From: Citreimonas salinaria
Lineage (GTDB): Bacteria > Pseudomonadota > Alphaproteobacteria > Rhodobacterales > Rhodobacteraceae
DNA length: 64,000 nucleotides
Direction: 5' to 3'
NCBI RefSeq assembly: GCF_900107235.1
Contig: NZ_FNPF01000004.1
Coordinates: forward strand, 124,001-188,000
A program made the position numbers and the translations under genes. Below, one piece after another: positions 30,692 through 42,277 of the stretch; the stretch's first letter is position 1; every line of letters starts with the position of its first letter. The notes beneath the pieces were generated by a model that was not told the DNA's origin, ran no database searches, and saw only the letters and a list, made by a program, of their open reading frames with translations.

Positions 30692-33600
30692 CCAAGTACG
30701 AAAACACCAGGTACGACAGTGCATGGGTCGCCGCCGAGGAGGCCAAGCGCCGCTGGCTGGCCGAGAACGGGCTTTACTCGGAATCCGAGGAGCATTCCTC
30801 GTGCGGCGTGGGCCTCGTGGTCAGCGTCGACGGCACGCGGTCGCGCAAGGTGGTCGCGGCGGGCATCGACGCGCTCAAGGCGGTCTGGCACCGCGGCGCG
30901 GTCGATGCCGACGGCAAGACCGGCGACGGCGCGGGCATCCACGTGCAGATCCCCGTCAGCTTCTTCTACGACCAGATCGACCGCACCGGGCACACGCCGC
31001 GCAAGGACGAGCTGATCGCCGTGGGGCAGGTCTTCCTGCCGCGCACCGATTTCAACGCGCAGGAGGCCTGCCGCACCATCGTCGAGACCGAGGTGCTGCG
31101 CATGGGCCATTACATCTATGGCTGGCGCCACGTGCCGGTGAACGTCGACTGCCTGGGCGAGAAGGCCAACGCGACGCGCCCCGAGATCGAGCAGATCCTG
31201 ATCTCTAACGCCAAGCGCATCCCCGAGGAGGATTTCGAGCGCGAGCTCTACGTCATCCGCCGCCGGATCGAGAAGGCCGCCGCCGCCGCCGGGATCAACG
31301 GGCTGTACATCGCCTCGCTGTCCTGCCGGTCGATCATCTACAAGGGCATGATGCTGGCCGAGCAGGTGTCGGAGTTCTATCCCGACCTGCTGGACGAGCG
31401 TTTTGAATCCGCGTTCGCGATCTACCACCAGCGCTATTCGACCAACACCTTCCCGCAATGGTGGCTGGCCCAGCCCTTCCGCATGCTTGCCCATAACGGC
31501 GAGATCAACACGCTGAAGGGCAACACCAACTGGATGAAGTCCCACGAGATCCGCATGGCGTCCGGCACCTTCGGCGACATGGCCGAGGACATCAAGCCGA
31601 TCATCGCGCACGGGGCGTCCGACTCGGCCGCGCTGGACGCGGTGTTCGAGGTGCTGGTCCGCGCCGGGCGTTCCGCGCCGATGGCCAAGACCATGCTGAT
31701 CCCGGAATCCTGGTCCAGGCAGGCGCTGGAACTGCCCGACGCCTGGCGCGACATGTATTCCTACTGCAACTCGGTGATGGAGCCGTGGGACGGCCCCGCC
31801 GCGCTTGCCATGACCGACGGCCGCTGGGTCTGCGGCGGGCTGGACCGCAACGGTCTGCGCCCGATGCGCTACGTGCTGACGGGCGACAACCTGCTGATCG
31901 CGGGCTCCGAGGTGGGCATGGTCCCGACCGACGAGGCCACGGTGAAGGAGAAGGGCGCGCTTGGCCCGGGCCAGATGATCGCCGTCGACATGGAAGAGGG
32001 CAAGCTCTACCACGACGTCGAGATCAAGGACCGCCTCGCCGCCGCGCAGCCCTTCGGCGAATGGGTCGGCAAGATCAACGAGCTCGACGAGCCGCTGGCC
32101 GCCGTGACCGAGAAGCCGCTTTACGAGGGCGCCGAGCTGCGCCGCCGCCAGATCGCCGCCGGCTACACGATCGAGGAACTGGAAAGCATCCTCGCGCCGA
32201 TGGCCGAGGACGGCAAGGAAGCGATCGCCAGCATGGGCGACGACACGCCGTCCGCGGTGCTGTCGAAGAAGTATCGCCCGCTGTCGCACTACTTCCGCCA
32301 GAACTTCAGCCAGGTGACCAACCCGCCGATCGACAGCTTGCGCGAATTCCGCGTGATGTCGCTCAAGACGCGGTTCGGCAACCTCAAGAACGTGCTGGAC
32401 GAGGACAGCAGCCAGACCGAGATCCTGGTGCTGGACAGCCCCTTCGTGGGCAACGCCCAGTTCGCCGAGCTGCGCAGGCACTTCAACGCCCCCGAGGTCG
32501 AGATCGACTGCACCTTCGCCGCCGGCGGCAAGCGCGACGCGCTGCGCACGGCCCTGACCCGCATCCGGTCCGAGGCCGAGGACGCCGTGCGCTCGGGCGC
32601 CGGGCACATCGTGCTGACGGACGAGCATTCGGGCGAAGGCGCCATCGCGATGCCGATGATCCTGGCCACCAGCGCGGTGCACAGCCACCTGACGCGCAAG
32701 GGGCTGCGGACCTTCTGCTCGCTCAACGTGCGCTCGGCCGAGTGCATCGACCCGCACTACTTCGCCGTGCTGATCGGCGCCGGTGCCACGGTCGTGAACG
32801 CCTACCTCGCCGAGGACAGCCTCGCCGACCGCATCAGCCGCGGGCTGCTGGACGGCACCCTGACCGAGGCGGTGGCGCGCTACCGCAACGCCATCGACCA
32901 GGGCCTGCTCAAGATCATGTCGAAGATGGGCATCAGCGTCATCTCGTCCTATCGCGGCGGCCTGAACTTCGAGGCGGTGGGCCTGTCCCGCGCCATGTGC
33001 GCCGAGTACTTCCCCGGCCTGATCAGCCGCATCAGCGGCATCGGCCTCAACGGCCTTCAGCGCAAGGCCGAGGAGGTCCACACCCTAAGCTTCGGCGGCG
33101 GGCGCGACGTGCTGCCCATCGGCGGCTTCTACAAGGCGCGCAAGACCGGCGAGACGCATGCCTGGGGCGCGCAGAACATGCACATGATGCAGGCGGCCTG
33201 CAACAAGGCCTCCTACGAGATGTGGAAGACCTATTCCAAGGCGATGCAGTCCAACCCGCCGATCCACCTGCGCGACCTGCTGGCGATCAAGCCGCTGGGC
33301 ACCGCGATCCCGCTGGAAGAGGTCGAAAGCATCACCGCGATCCGCAAGCGGTTCGTGACGCCCGGCATGTCGCTGGGGGCGCTGTCGCCCGAGGCGCACA
33401 AGACGCTGAACGTCGCGATGAACCGCATCGGCGCGAAATCCGACAGCGGCGAGGGCGGCGAGGATCCGGCGCACTTCGTGCCGGAACCCAACGGCGACAA
33501 CCCGTCGGCGAAGATCAAGCAGGTGGCCTCGGGGCGCTTCGGCGTCACGGCCGAGTACCTCAACCACTGCGAGGAGCTCGAGATCAAGGTCGCGCAGGGC

Positions 33601-35244
33601 GCCAAGCCCGGCGAGGGCGGTCAGCTTCCGGGCATGAAGGTCACCGACCTGATCGCGCGGCTGCGGCACTCGACCAAGGGCGTGACGCTGATCTCGCCGC
33701 CGCCGCACCACGACATCTACTCGATCGAGGACCTCGCGCAGCTGATCTACGACCTCAAGCAGATCAACCCGCGCTGCAAGGTGACGGTCAAGCTGGTGGC
33801 ATCGTCCGGCGTGGGCACGATCGCGGCCGGCGTGGCGAAGGCCAAGGCCGACGTGATCCTGATCTCGGGCCATAACGGCGGCACGGGCGCGTCCCCTGCG
33901 ACCAGCATCAAGTATGCCGGCCTGCCGTGGGAAATGGGCCTGACCGAGGCGCACCAGGTGCTGTCGATGAACAACCTGCGCGGCCGCGTCACGCTGCGCA
34001 CGGATGGCGGGCTTCGGACCGGCCGTGACATTGTCATGGCCGCCATGATGGGCGCCGAGGAATACGGCATCGGCACCGCCGCGCTGATTGCGATGGGCTG
34101 CATCATGGTCCGCCAGTGCCAGAGCAACACCTGCCCGGTGGGCGTCTGCACGCAGGACCCGGCGCTTCGCGAGAAGTTCACCGGCAACGCGGACAAGGTG
34201 GTGAACCTCATCACCTTCTACGCGCAGGAGGTGCGCGAGGTGCTGGCATCCATCGGCGCGCGCAGCCTCGACGAGGTGATCGGCCGGGCCGACCTGCTCA
34301 GCCAGGTCAGCCGCGGGTCCGAGCATCTGGACGACCTCGACCTCAACCCGCTGCTGATCCGCGTCGACGGGTCCGAGGACATCGTCTACGACCGCAACAA
34401 GCCGCGCAACGAGGTGCCCGACACGCTGGACGCCGAGATCGTGCGCGACGCCGCGCGGTTCCTGGAGGACGGCGAGAAGATGCAGCTGTCCTACGCGGTG
34501 ATGAACACGCACCGCACCGTGGGCACGCGCGTGTCGTCGCACATCGTGCGCAAGTTCGGCATGCGCAACGCGCTGCAGCCCGACCACCTGCACGTCAAGC
34601 TGACGGGCAGCGCCGGGCAGTCGCTGGGCGCCTTCGCGGCCCCGGGGCTGAAGCTGGAAGTGTCCGGCGACGCCAACGACTATGTCGGCAAGGGCCTGTC
34701 CGGTGGCCTCATCGTGGTCCGCCCGCCGCAGGTCAGCCCGCTGACCGCGTCCGAGAACACGATCATCGGCAACACGGTGCTTTACGGCGCCACGGCGGGC
34801 CACCTGTTCGCTGCCGGCCGCGCGGGCGAACGCTTCGCCGTGCGCAACTCGGGCGCGCAGGTCGTGGTCGAAGGCTGCGGCTCGAACGGTTGCGAGTACA
34901 TGACCGGCGGGGTCGCCGTGATCCTCGGGAGCATCGGCGCGAACTTCGGCGCCGGCATGACCGGCGGCATGGCGTACCTCTACGACCCCGACACCCTGGC
35001 CGAGGTCCTGCTGAACCGCGAAGGCCTCGTCACCTGCCCGGTCACCACCCCGGAATGGGAGGCGCAGCTGCGCGGCCTGATCGAACGCCACGCCGCCGAG
35101 ACCGGCAGCCGCAAGGCGCGCGACATCCTGCAGCACTGGGATCTCGAACTGCCGAAGTTCCTGCAGGTCTGCCCGACCGAGATGCTGGACAAGATCAAGT
35201 ATCCGCTGGGCATCGAGGACCAGCTGGCCGTTCCGGCCGAATGA
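30688..35244 (+). CDS. gltB: Glutamate synthase large subunit
   Basis: 1518 aa, full length. It hydrolyses glutamine and transfers the ammonia to 2-oxoglutarate, producing two glutamates in the GOGAT cycle. Domains: class II amidotransferase with the nucleophile Cys39 in 'HSSCGVGLVV' (the preceding peptide is normally removed), a central domain, the FMN-binding synthase barrel with 'SGHNGGTGASPATSIKYAGL' and the 3Fe-4S cysteines of 'CIMVRQCQSNTCPVGVC' (about residue 1140), and the C-terminal beta-helix ('VVVEGCGSNGCEYMTGGVAV'). Its start overlaps the GFA gene; a terminator follows at 35268. Confidence 0.97.
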   Translation: MTKYENTRYDSAWVAAEEAKRRWLAENGLYSESEEHSSCGVGLVVSVDGTRSRKVVAAGIDALKAVWHRGAVDADGKTGDGAGIHVQIPVSFFYDQIDRTGHTPRKDELIAVGQVFLPRTDFNAQEACRTIVETEVLRMGHYIYGWRHVPVNVDCLGEKANATRPEIEQILISNAKRIPEEDFERELYVIRRRIEKAAAAAGINGLYIASLSCRSIIYKGMMLAEQVSEFYPDLLDERFESAFAIYHQRYSTNTFPQWWLAQPFRMLAHNGEINTLKGNTNWMKSHEIRMASGTFGDMAEDIKPIIAHGASDSAALDAVFEVLVRAGRSAPMAKTMLIPESWSRQALELPDAWRDMYSYCNSVMEPWDGPAALAMTDGRWVCGGLDRNGLRPMRYVLTGDNLLIAGSEVGMVPTDEATVKEKGALGPGQMIAVDMEEGKLYHDVEIKDRLAAAQPFGEWVGKINELDEPLAAVTEKPLYEGAELRRRQIAAGYTIEELESILAPMAEDGKEAIASMGDDTPSAVLSKKYRPLSHYFRQNFSQVTNPPIDSLREFRVMSLKTRFGNLKNVLDEDSSQTEILVLDSPFVGNAQFAELRRHFNAPEVEIDCTFAAGGKRDALRTALTRIRSEAEDAVRSGAGHIVLTDEHSGEGAIAMPMILATSAVHSHLTRKGLRTFCSLNVRSAECIDPHYFAVLIGAGATVVNAYLAEDSLADRISRGLLDGTLTEAVARYRNAIDQGLLKIMSKMGISVISSYRGGLNFEAVGLSRAMCAEYFPGLISRISGIGLNGLQRKAEEVHTLSFGGGRDVLPIGGFYKARKTGETHAWGAQNMHMMQAACNKASYEMWKTYSKAMQSNPPIHLRDLLAIKPLGTAIPLEEVESITAIRKRFVTPGMSLGALSPEAHKTLNVAMNRIGAKSDSGEGGEDPAHFVPEPNGDNPSAKIKQVASGRFGVTAEYLNHCEELEIKVAQGAKPGEGGQLPGMKVTDLIARLRHSTKGVTLISPPPHHDIYSIEDLAQLIYDLKQINPRCKVTVKLVASSGVGTIAAGVAKAKADVILISGHNGGTGASPATSIKYAGLPWEMGLTEAHQVLSMNNLRGRVTLRTDGGLRTGRDIVMAAMMGAEEYGIGTAALIAMGCIMVRQCQSNTCPVGVCTQDPALREKFTGNADKVVNLITFYAQEVREVLASIGARSLDEVIGRADLLSQVSRGSEHLDDLDLNPLLIRVDGSEDIVYDRNKPRNEVPDTLDAEIVRDAARFLEDGEKMQLSYAVMNTHRTVGTRVSSHIVRKFGMRNALQPDHLHVKLTGSAGQSLGAFAAPGLKLEVSGDANDYVGKGLSGGLIVVRPPQVSPLTASENTIIGNTVLYGATAGHLFAAGRAGERFAVRNSGAQVVVEGCGSNGCEYMTGGVAVILGSIGANFGAGMTGGMAYLYDPDTLAEVLLNREGLVTCPVTTPEWEAQLRGLIERHAAETGSRKARDILQHWDLELPKFLQVCPTEMLDKIKYPLGIEDQLAVPAE

Positions 35245-35267
35245 TCCGCCACCAGCGACGCGACAGC

Positions 35268-35295
35268 CCCGGGGGACGCACCCCCGGGCCTTTTT
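35268..35295 (+). terminator. Rho-independent terminator after gltB
   Basis: An 8-bp stem CCCGGGGG / CCCCCGGG with loop ACGCA, followed by CC and TTTTT, 23 bases beyond the gltB stop. Confidence 0.85.
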
Positions 35296-35410
35296 CATTG
35301 CGCGGGGCCGAATTTCCGCCTTGGCGTGCGCGGGAATTGTGCCGGTCCGAAGTCGCGGGCGGCGGAGGATCACCTATACCGGCCGGTAAAAGACCCCGCC
35401 ACGGCGGGCC

Positions 35411-35490
35411 TTTCGTTAAAGCTTCCTGAATCGGTCTCTGTAACCCATTGAAAAGTCTTGGGCGGACTCGTGTCCCACCGTGGGACACCC
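35411..35490 (+). repeat. Dispersed 80-bp palindrome-ended element, copy A
   Basis: This stretch aligns without gaps to the reverse complement of 60884-60963; I counted 57 of 80 identical bases by eye. Shared blocks in order: CGTTAA (35414-35419), TGAATC with a GANTC methylation site (35427-35432), GTCTCTG, CCATTGA, an unconserved 18-base spacer, and then a fully identical palindrome GTGTCCCAC-C-GTGGGACAC (35470-35488) plus CC. It lies between the gltB terminator and mtgA. Its role is unknown: a regulator site, a REP-like mobile repeat or a structured RNA are all possible. Confidence 0.7.
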
Positions 35491-35575
35491 GGTTTGCGCG
35501 CGCGCCTCCGCTCGGGAATGAGTTGCACCCTGCGCCGCCTTGACCCTATCTGCGCGGGCATCCACGGGGGCGGAC

Positions 35576-36310
35576 ATGGCCAAGAAACAGACCGGCACGT
35601 CGAAGCGAGACAAGGCGGCAAGGGCGCGCCGGCGCGCCCCGCTGCGCTGGCTGCGCCGGCAGGCGCTGCGCGCCGTGCTGGCCGTGGCCGCGCTCGCCCT
35701 GCTGCTGGTCCTCGTCTTCCGGTTCGTCGCCCCTCCCACGACCCACACGATGTGGGTCGAATCGCGCCGCCTCGGCGGGGTCGAGCGCGACTGGGTCCCG
35801 GTCGATCGCATCGCCCCGGTCATGCTGCGCAGCGCCGTCGCCGCCGAGGATGCGAATTTCTGCGCCCACTGGGGCTTCGACATGAACGCCATCCGCGACG
35901 CGATCGCCGACGGCGCCGCGCGGGGCGGCTCGACGATCAGCCAGCAGGTTGTGAAGAACGTCTTCCTCTGGCAGGGGCGGTCATGGCCCCGCAAGGCGCT
36001 CGAAGCCGGGCTGACTCCGCTGGTCGAGGCATTCTGGCCCAAGCGCCGCATCCTCGAGGTCTATCTGAACGTCGCCGAGTTCGACGAAGGCGTCTTCGGC
36101 GTCGAGGCCGCGGCACTCCACTATTTCGGCGTCGCCGCCGCCGATCTCAGCGACGCCGAGGCCGCGCGGCTGGCCGCGATCCTGCCCGCCCCCAAGAGCC
36201 GCAGCGCCGTCGATCCGACCGCCGCCACGCGCCGCCGCGCGGCGCAGATCGCCGACGGCGCCGTGGTCATCGCCCGCGACGGCCGCGCCGCCTGCTTCGA
36301 GGCGGAGTGA
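35576..36310 (+). CDS. mtgA: Monofunctional biosynthetic peptidoglycan transglycosylase
   Basis: 244 aa from ATG 35576. MtgA polymerises lipid II into glycan strands at the outer face of the inner membrane. One N-terminal membrane helix ('RAVLAVAALALLLVLVFRFV', about 32-51) anchors a GT51 domain with the catalytic glutamates: 'AVAAEDANFCAHWGFD' (motif 1, about 87-102), 'GGSTISQQVVKNVFLW' (motif 2), and 'KRRILEVYLNVAEFDEGVFG' (motif 3-4, about 160-180). There is no transpeptidase domain. Downstream, the FzlA-like gene links the region to cell division. Confidence 0.94.
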   Translation: MAKKQTGTSKRDKAARARRRAPLRWLRRQALRAVLAVAALALLLVLVFRFVAPPTTHTMWVESRRLGGVERDWVPVDRIAPVMLRSAVAAEDANFCAHWGFDMNAIRDAIADGAARGGSTISQQVVKNVFLWQGRSWPRKALEAGLTPLVEAFWPKRRILEVYLNVAEFDEGVFGVEAAALHYFGVAAADLSDAEAARLAAILPAPKSRSAVDPTAATRRRAAQIADGAVVIARDGRAACFEAE

Positions 36311-36394
36311 CGCCGATCCCGGCTCCGTCAGCTTGAACTGGCCGCTCGTTAGGGACTAAGACAGGCGCGGTTTTCCCCAATTGCCGGACCCTTC

Positions 36395-37060
36395 ATGGCC
36401 AAGCTCTATCACGTGCCTCTGTCTCCCTTCTGTCGCAAGGTTCGGCTGAGCCTTGCCGAGAAGAAGATCCAGTGCGAGCTGGTCGAGGAGCGATACTGGG
36501 AGAAGGACGCCGATTTCCTGCGCCGCAACCCGGCCGCGAAGGTGCCGGTGCTGAAGATCGACGGCAAGGTCATGGCCGAGTCCACGGCCATCTGCGAGTG
36601 GATCGAGGAGAAGTATCCCGAGCCGCCGCTGATGCCGCGCGCCGCCGACGCCCGCTACGAGGTGCGCCGCCTTGTGGGCTGGTTCGACGACAAGTTCCAC
36701 AACGAGGTCACGTCCAAGCTGCTCTACGAGCGCGTGAACAAGAAGGTGATGAAGCAGGGCTTTCCGGATTCGACCAACGTCAAATCAGGCGCGAAGGCGA
36801 TCAAGTACCACCTCGACTACATGGCGTGGCTGCTGGATCACCGCCGCTGGCTGGCGGGAGACGTGATGACCTTGGCCGACTTTGCCGCCGCGGCCCACCT
36901 GTCGGCGCTGGACTACATCTCGGACGTGGACTGGAACCGCAGCGCGGCGGTCAAGGACTGGTACGCGAAGATCAAGTCGCGCCCGGCCTTCCGGTCCATC
37001 CTGGCCGACCAGGTGCCGGGCTTCCCGCCGCCGCGGCATTACGCCGACCTGGATTTCTGA
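36395..37060 (+). CDS. fzlA: FtsZ-binding GST-like protein, FzlA type
   Basis: 221 aa with a thioredoxin-like N-terminal domain ('[20 protein letters not shown]', about 4-23) and an all-helical GST C-terminal domain. The C-terminal block '[20 protein letters not shown]' with '[17 protein letters not shown]' and the final 'HYADLDF' closely matches what I recall of Caulobacter FzlA, an essential GST-fold protein that curves FtsZ filaments and promotes constriction and has no GST activity. '[10 protein letters not shown]' and the LADQVPG tail also fit. The identification rests on recalled family features; a general GST is the alternative. The neighbour mtgA supports a septal role. Confidence 0.82.
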   Translation: MAKLYHVPLSPFCRKVRLSLAEKKIQCELVEERYWEKDADFLRRNPAAKVPVLKIDGKVMAESTAICEWIEEKYPEPPLMPRAADARYEVRRLVGWFDDKFHNEVTSKLLYERVNKKVMKQGFPDSTNVKSGAKAIKYHLDYMAWLLDHRRWLAGDVMTLADFAAAAHLSALDYISDVDWNRSAAVKDWYAKIKSRPAFRSILADQVPGFPPPRHYADLDF

Positions 37061-37130
37061 GGATGACGGTACGGCGCGCGCCTGCGGCGACGCCCCGCCC
37101 GCCATCCCGCAACGCACCGAACGACTGGAG

Positions 37131-38180
37131 GTGCCCATCGCCGACGCGGCCGATCTGAAGCAGCGCGTGTTTGCGCGCGCGCTGGAGGAGGGGTTCTCCT
37201 CCGCCCGCGTCTGCGCGCCGGACGCGGTGCCGCAGGTCATGGAGCGGCTGCAGGCGTATCTCGACGCGGGGTATCACGGGCAGATGGGGTGGATGGCGGA
37301 CCGGGTGCACTGGCGCGGCGACCCGGCGGCGCTGTGGCCCGAGGCGCGTTCGGTCATCATGCTGGCCGAGAATTACGGCCCTGACCACGATCCGCTGGCG
37401 GTGCTCGAGACGCCCGAAAGCGCCGCGATCAGCGTCTATGCCCAGAACCGCGATTACCACGATGTCGCCAAGAAGCGGCTGAAGCGGCTGGGGCGCTGGC
37501 TGATCGACGAGGCGGGCGGCGAGATCAAGGTCTTCGTCGACACCGCCCCCGTGCCCGAGAAGGCGCTGGCGCAGGCGGCGGGGCTGGGCTGGCAGGGCAA
37601 GCACACGAACGTGGTCAGCCGCGAGCTGGGGTCGTGGTTCTTCCTTGGGTGTCTGTTCACGACGCTGGACCTGCCGAAGGATGCGGCCGAGGTGGATCAT
37701 TGCGGGTCGTGCCGGCGCTGTCTTGACGTGTGCCCGACGGACGCGTTTCCGGCGCCCTACCGGCTGGATGCGCGGCGCTGCATTTCCTACCTGACGATCG
37801 AGCACAAGGGTCCGGTGGACGAGGCGCTGCGCCCGGCGCTGGGCAACCGGATCTATGGCTGCGACGACTGCCTGGCGGTTTGTCCCTGGAACAAGTTCGC
37901 GCAAGCCTCGGCCGAAGCGAAGTACCACGCGCGCGACGATCTGCTGGCGCCCGACCTTGCGGATCTGGCTGCGCTGGACGATGCGGCGTTCCGGGCGCTG
38001 TTCTCGGGCTCTCCGATCAAGCGGATCGGGCGCGACCGCTTCGTGCGCAACGTCTGCTACGCGATCGGCAACTCGGGCGCGGCGCGGCTGGTCCCGGCAG
38101 CGCAGGCGCTGTGCGACGATCCCGATCCGGCCGTCGCGGACGCGGCGCGCTGGGCGGTGGATCGGCTGCGTGGAGACTGA
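37131..38180 (+). CDS. queG: Epoxyqueuosine reductase QueG
   Basis: About 349 aa from GTG 37131, but the start is uncertain: GGAGG overlaps this GTG, and no in-frame ATG precedes it after the fzlA stop. QueG reduces epoxyqueuosine to queuosine in tRNA wobble positions using cobalamin and two 4Fe-4S clusters. Visible: '[20 protein letters not shown]' followed by '[20 protein letters not shown]' (cobalamin region), cluster motif '[16 protein letters not shown]', then '[16 protein letters not shown]' (second cluster), and a C-terminal HEAT-like tail. It lies 70 bases after fzlA in the same direction. Confidence 0.93.
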   Translation: MPIADAADLKQRVFARALEEGFSSARVCAPDAVPQVMERLQAYLDAGYHGQMGWMADRVHWRGDPAALWPEARSVIMLAENYGPDHDPLAVLETPESAAISVYAQNRDYHDVAKKRLKRLGRWLIDEAGGEIKVFVDTAPVPEKALAQAAGLGWQGKHTNVVSRELGSWFFLGCLFTTLDLPKDAAEVDHCGSCRRCLDVCPTDAFPAPYRLDARRCISYLTIEHKGPVDEALRPALGNRIYGCDDCLAVCPWNKFAQASAEAKYHARDDLLAPDLADLAALDDAAFRALFSGSPIKRIGRDRFVRNVCYAIGNSGAARLVPAAQALCDDPDPAVADAARWAVDRLRGD

Positions 38181-38304
38181 GACGGGACGGCGTCAACGAA
38201 AGAAGGCGCCAACCGGGTGACCGGCCGACGCCTTCTGGTCGTGCCTTGGGAGAGAAAGCCCAAGACCTCTCACTTAACGGTAGAGCGGCGGAAAGCAAGC
38301 CCGA

Positions 38305-38805
38305 TCAGCTGCGCGTGTCCACAACAAGAGAGATTTCCGTCGCCGAGGATCCATAGGCGGCGATCACATCGCCGGGGGCATAGCCGGCCTCTTCCAGCGC
38401 GGCGCGTAAAGTGGAGTCGGATTCGATCCCGGCGCGGATGCGCCCGATCTTGCCGGAAGCATCGGACAGCGCGCTGTCGAGGCCTTCTGCGTCGCCCGAC
38501 ATGCTGTCCAGCGTGACGGTCTCGACCTCGGTCACCGACGAGACCGATTGCCAGGCGATCTCGGGCATGGTGTCTTCCTCTAGGTCCGAGATCAACGTGG
38601 CGATGTCTTCGGGTGCGCCTTCGGTCTCGGTCTCGTTCAGCGTGGTGGTGACGCCGAACATCGCCGCGCTGCCGGACGAGCCGAACGTGGCGACGCCGTC
38701 ATCCTCCTGCGCCAGGGCGGGCACGGCGAAAAGCGCGCTCAGGGCGAGGCCGAACATGGCGCCCGGACCCGCGGCCGTCTTCTTGATCTGCGTGATGCGT
38801 GACAT
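38305..38805 (-). CDS. Secreted protein of unknown function
   Basis: 166 aa from the ATG at 38805 (AGGAGG about ten bases upstream). A signal peptide with core 'MFGLALSALFAVPALAQ' directs export, cleavage likely after ALA at about residue 32. The mature part is acidic, rich in S, D, E and T ('FGSSGSAAMFGVTTTLNETE'), and ends in an ordered-looking domain 'IGRIRAGIESDSTLRAALEE' with 'AGYAPGDVIAAYGSSATEIS'. No family recognised. It converges on queG; the gap between them has a stem AGAAGGCG/CGCCTTCT (38201-38236) without a T-run. Confidence 0.72.
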   Translation of the reverse strand: MSRITQIKKTAAGPGAMFGLALSALFAVPALAQEDDGVATFGSSGSAAMFGVTTTLNETETEGAPEDIATLISDLEEDTMPEIAWQSVSSVTEVETVTLDSMSGDAEGLDSALSDASGKIGRIRAGIESDSTLRAALEEAGYAPGDVIAAYGSSATEISLVVDTRS

Positions 38806-38966
38806 CTTCTTCGTCCTCCTGTCGGATTGTCGTCGTCGTTGTCGTGTGTCACGGGTAGCGAACGCCTGACGCTGGGGAAAGGTTCAACGCTCACACCAGC
38901 GCGACGGACGTTGCACCGGCCGGCACGCGGCCCACATAATGGGCAAGACAGTTCAGGAGGACGGCA

Positions 38967-39416
38967 ATGGCCAAATATGAACGCCGCGCCGAAGTGATCG
39001 ATTCGCTGACGCCCGAGCAATACCGGGTGACCCAGCAGAACGGCACCGAGCGGCCCGGAACGGGCGAATACCTCGAAAACAAGGAACCGGGGATCTACGT
39101 CGACGTCGTTTCGGGCGAGCCGCTTTTCGCTTCGGGTGACAAGTACGAGTCCGGCTGCGGCTGGCCCAGCTTCGTGAAGCCGATCGAGCCCGCGCACGTG
39201 ACCGAGTTGCGCGATGCCAGCCTGGGGATGATCCGCACCGAGGTGCGCAGCGCCCACGGCGACAGCCATCTCGGCCACGTTTTCCCGGACGGGCCGCCGG
39301 ACCGCGGCGGGCTGCGCTACTGCATCAACTCGGCCTCGCTGCGCTTCGTGCATCGCGACGACATGGAGGCCGAAGGCTACGGCGAGTATCTGGACCAGGT
39401 GGAGGAACGGGCATGA
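38967..39416 (+). CDS. msrB: Peptide-methionine (R)-S-oxide reductase
   Basis: 149 aa; AGGAGG lies upstream of the ATG. MsrB reduces the R isomer of methionine sulfoxide. Motifs: '[14 protein letters not shown]' (about 56-69), '[17 protein letters not shown]' (about 94-110) and the catalytic cysteine in '[14 protein letters not shown]' (about residue 121). The two CxxC pairs that bind structural zinc in many MsrB proteins are absent, placing it in the zinc-free group. The stop overlaps the msrA start (ATGA), so both reductases are made together. Confidence 0.95.
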   Translation: MAKYERRAEVIDSLTPEQYRVTQQNGTERPGTGEYLENKEPGIYVDVVSGEPLFASGDKYESGCGWPSFVKPIEPAHVTELRDASLGMIRTEVRSAHGDSHLGHVFPDGPPDRGGLRYCINSASLRFVHRDDMEAEGYGEYLDQVEERA

Positions 39417-39922
39417 GCTTGGAACGCGCAGTGCTGGCCGGGGGATGCTTCTGGGGCATGCAGGACCTGATCCGCAAGCTCGACGGGGTCGAGAAGACCC
39501 GCGTGGGCTATACCGGCGGCGACGTGAAGAACGCGACCTACCGCGACCACGGGACGCACGCCGAGGGCATCGAGATCTGGTTCGACCCGGCGCGCATCAG
39601 CTATCGCCGGATCCTGGAGTTCTTCTTCCAGATCCACGACCCGACCACGCCGAACCGGCAGGGCAACGATCGCGGCATGAGCTATCGCAGCGCGATCTAC
39701 TACGTGGACGACGCGCAGCGGCAGGAAGCGCTGGACACCATTGCCGATGTCGAGGCGTCGGGCATCTGGCCGGGTCGCGTCGTGACCGAGGTCGAGCCGG
39801 TGGGCGATTTCTGGGAGGCCGAACCCGAGCACCAAGATTACCTCGAGCGGTTCCCGGGTGGCTACACCTGTCACTTCCCGCGTCCCGATTGGGTTCTGCC
39901 GCGCCGCGACGCGGCAGAGTGA
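39413..39922 (+). CDS. msrA: Peptide-methionine (S)-S-oxide reductase
   Basis: 169 aa. MsrA reduces the S isomer of methionine sulfoxide in proteins. The N-terminal active site '[20 protein letters not shown]' contains the catalytic Cys12 (GCFW). Other family blocks: '[20 protein letters not shown]', '[20 protein letters not shown]' and 'SYRSAIYY'. Its ATG overlaps the msrB stop. A likely terminator follows 45 bases after its stop. Confidence 0.96.
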   Translation: MSLERAVLAGGCFWGMQDLIRKLDGVEKTRVGYTGGDVKNATYRDHGTHAEGIEIWFDPARISYRRILEFFFQIHDPTTPNRQGNDRGMSYRSAIYYVDDAQRQEALDTIADVEASGIWPGRVVTEVEPVGDFWEAEPEHQDYLERFPGGYTCHFPRPDWVLPRRDAAE

Positions 39923-39967
39923 GGCACGGGGCCGCGTTCGCGGCCAGATGATCTGAAGATGGATTAT

Positions 39968-39999
39968 GGGGCGGAGGCCGATGGGTCGCCGCCCTTTTT
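39968..39999 (+). terminator. Probable terminator after msrA
   Basis: GGGCGG (39969-39974) pairs with CCGCCC (39989-39994) over a 14-base loop and is followed by TTTTT. The stem is short for the loop size, so the call is moderate. Confidence 0.55.
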
Positions 40000-40118
40000 C
40001 GATTTGCTCGGCGCTGGTGCTGCGATGCCCCCGATCAACACCGGTGGCCCACCCGCTCACCGCGCCGGACCCGCTCTGACGTCACGTGTCGCGTGACAGG
40101 GTGCGCGCGATCATGTGA

Positions 40119-42158
<2,040 letters not shown>

Positions 42159-42277
42159 CGAATGCCGCCGCGCGCTCACGCAGACGCGATCAGTGCGGTG
42201 GAACAGACCGCGGAGGGGTCCGGTTGGCGGGGTGACAGCAGCGACGCGCTGCCCGACACACGCAAAGGAGGTTTCCA

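Noticed and set aside
38201-38236. Stem AGAAGGCG/CGCCTTCT between queG and the secreted protein gene as a terminator
   Set aside because: The loop is 20 bases and there is no T-run on either strand.
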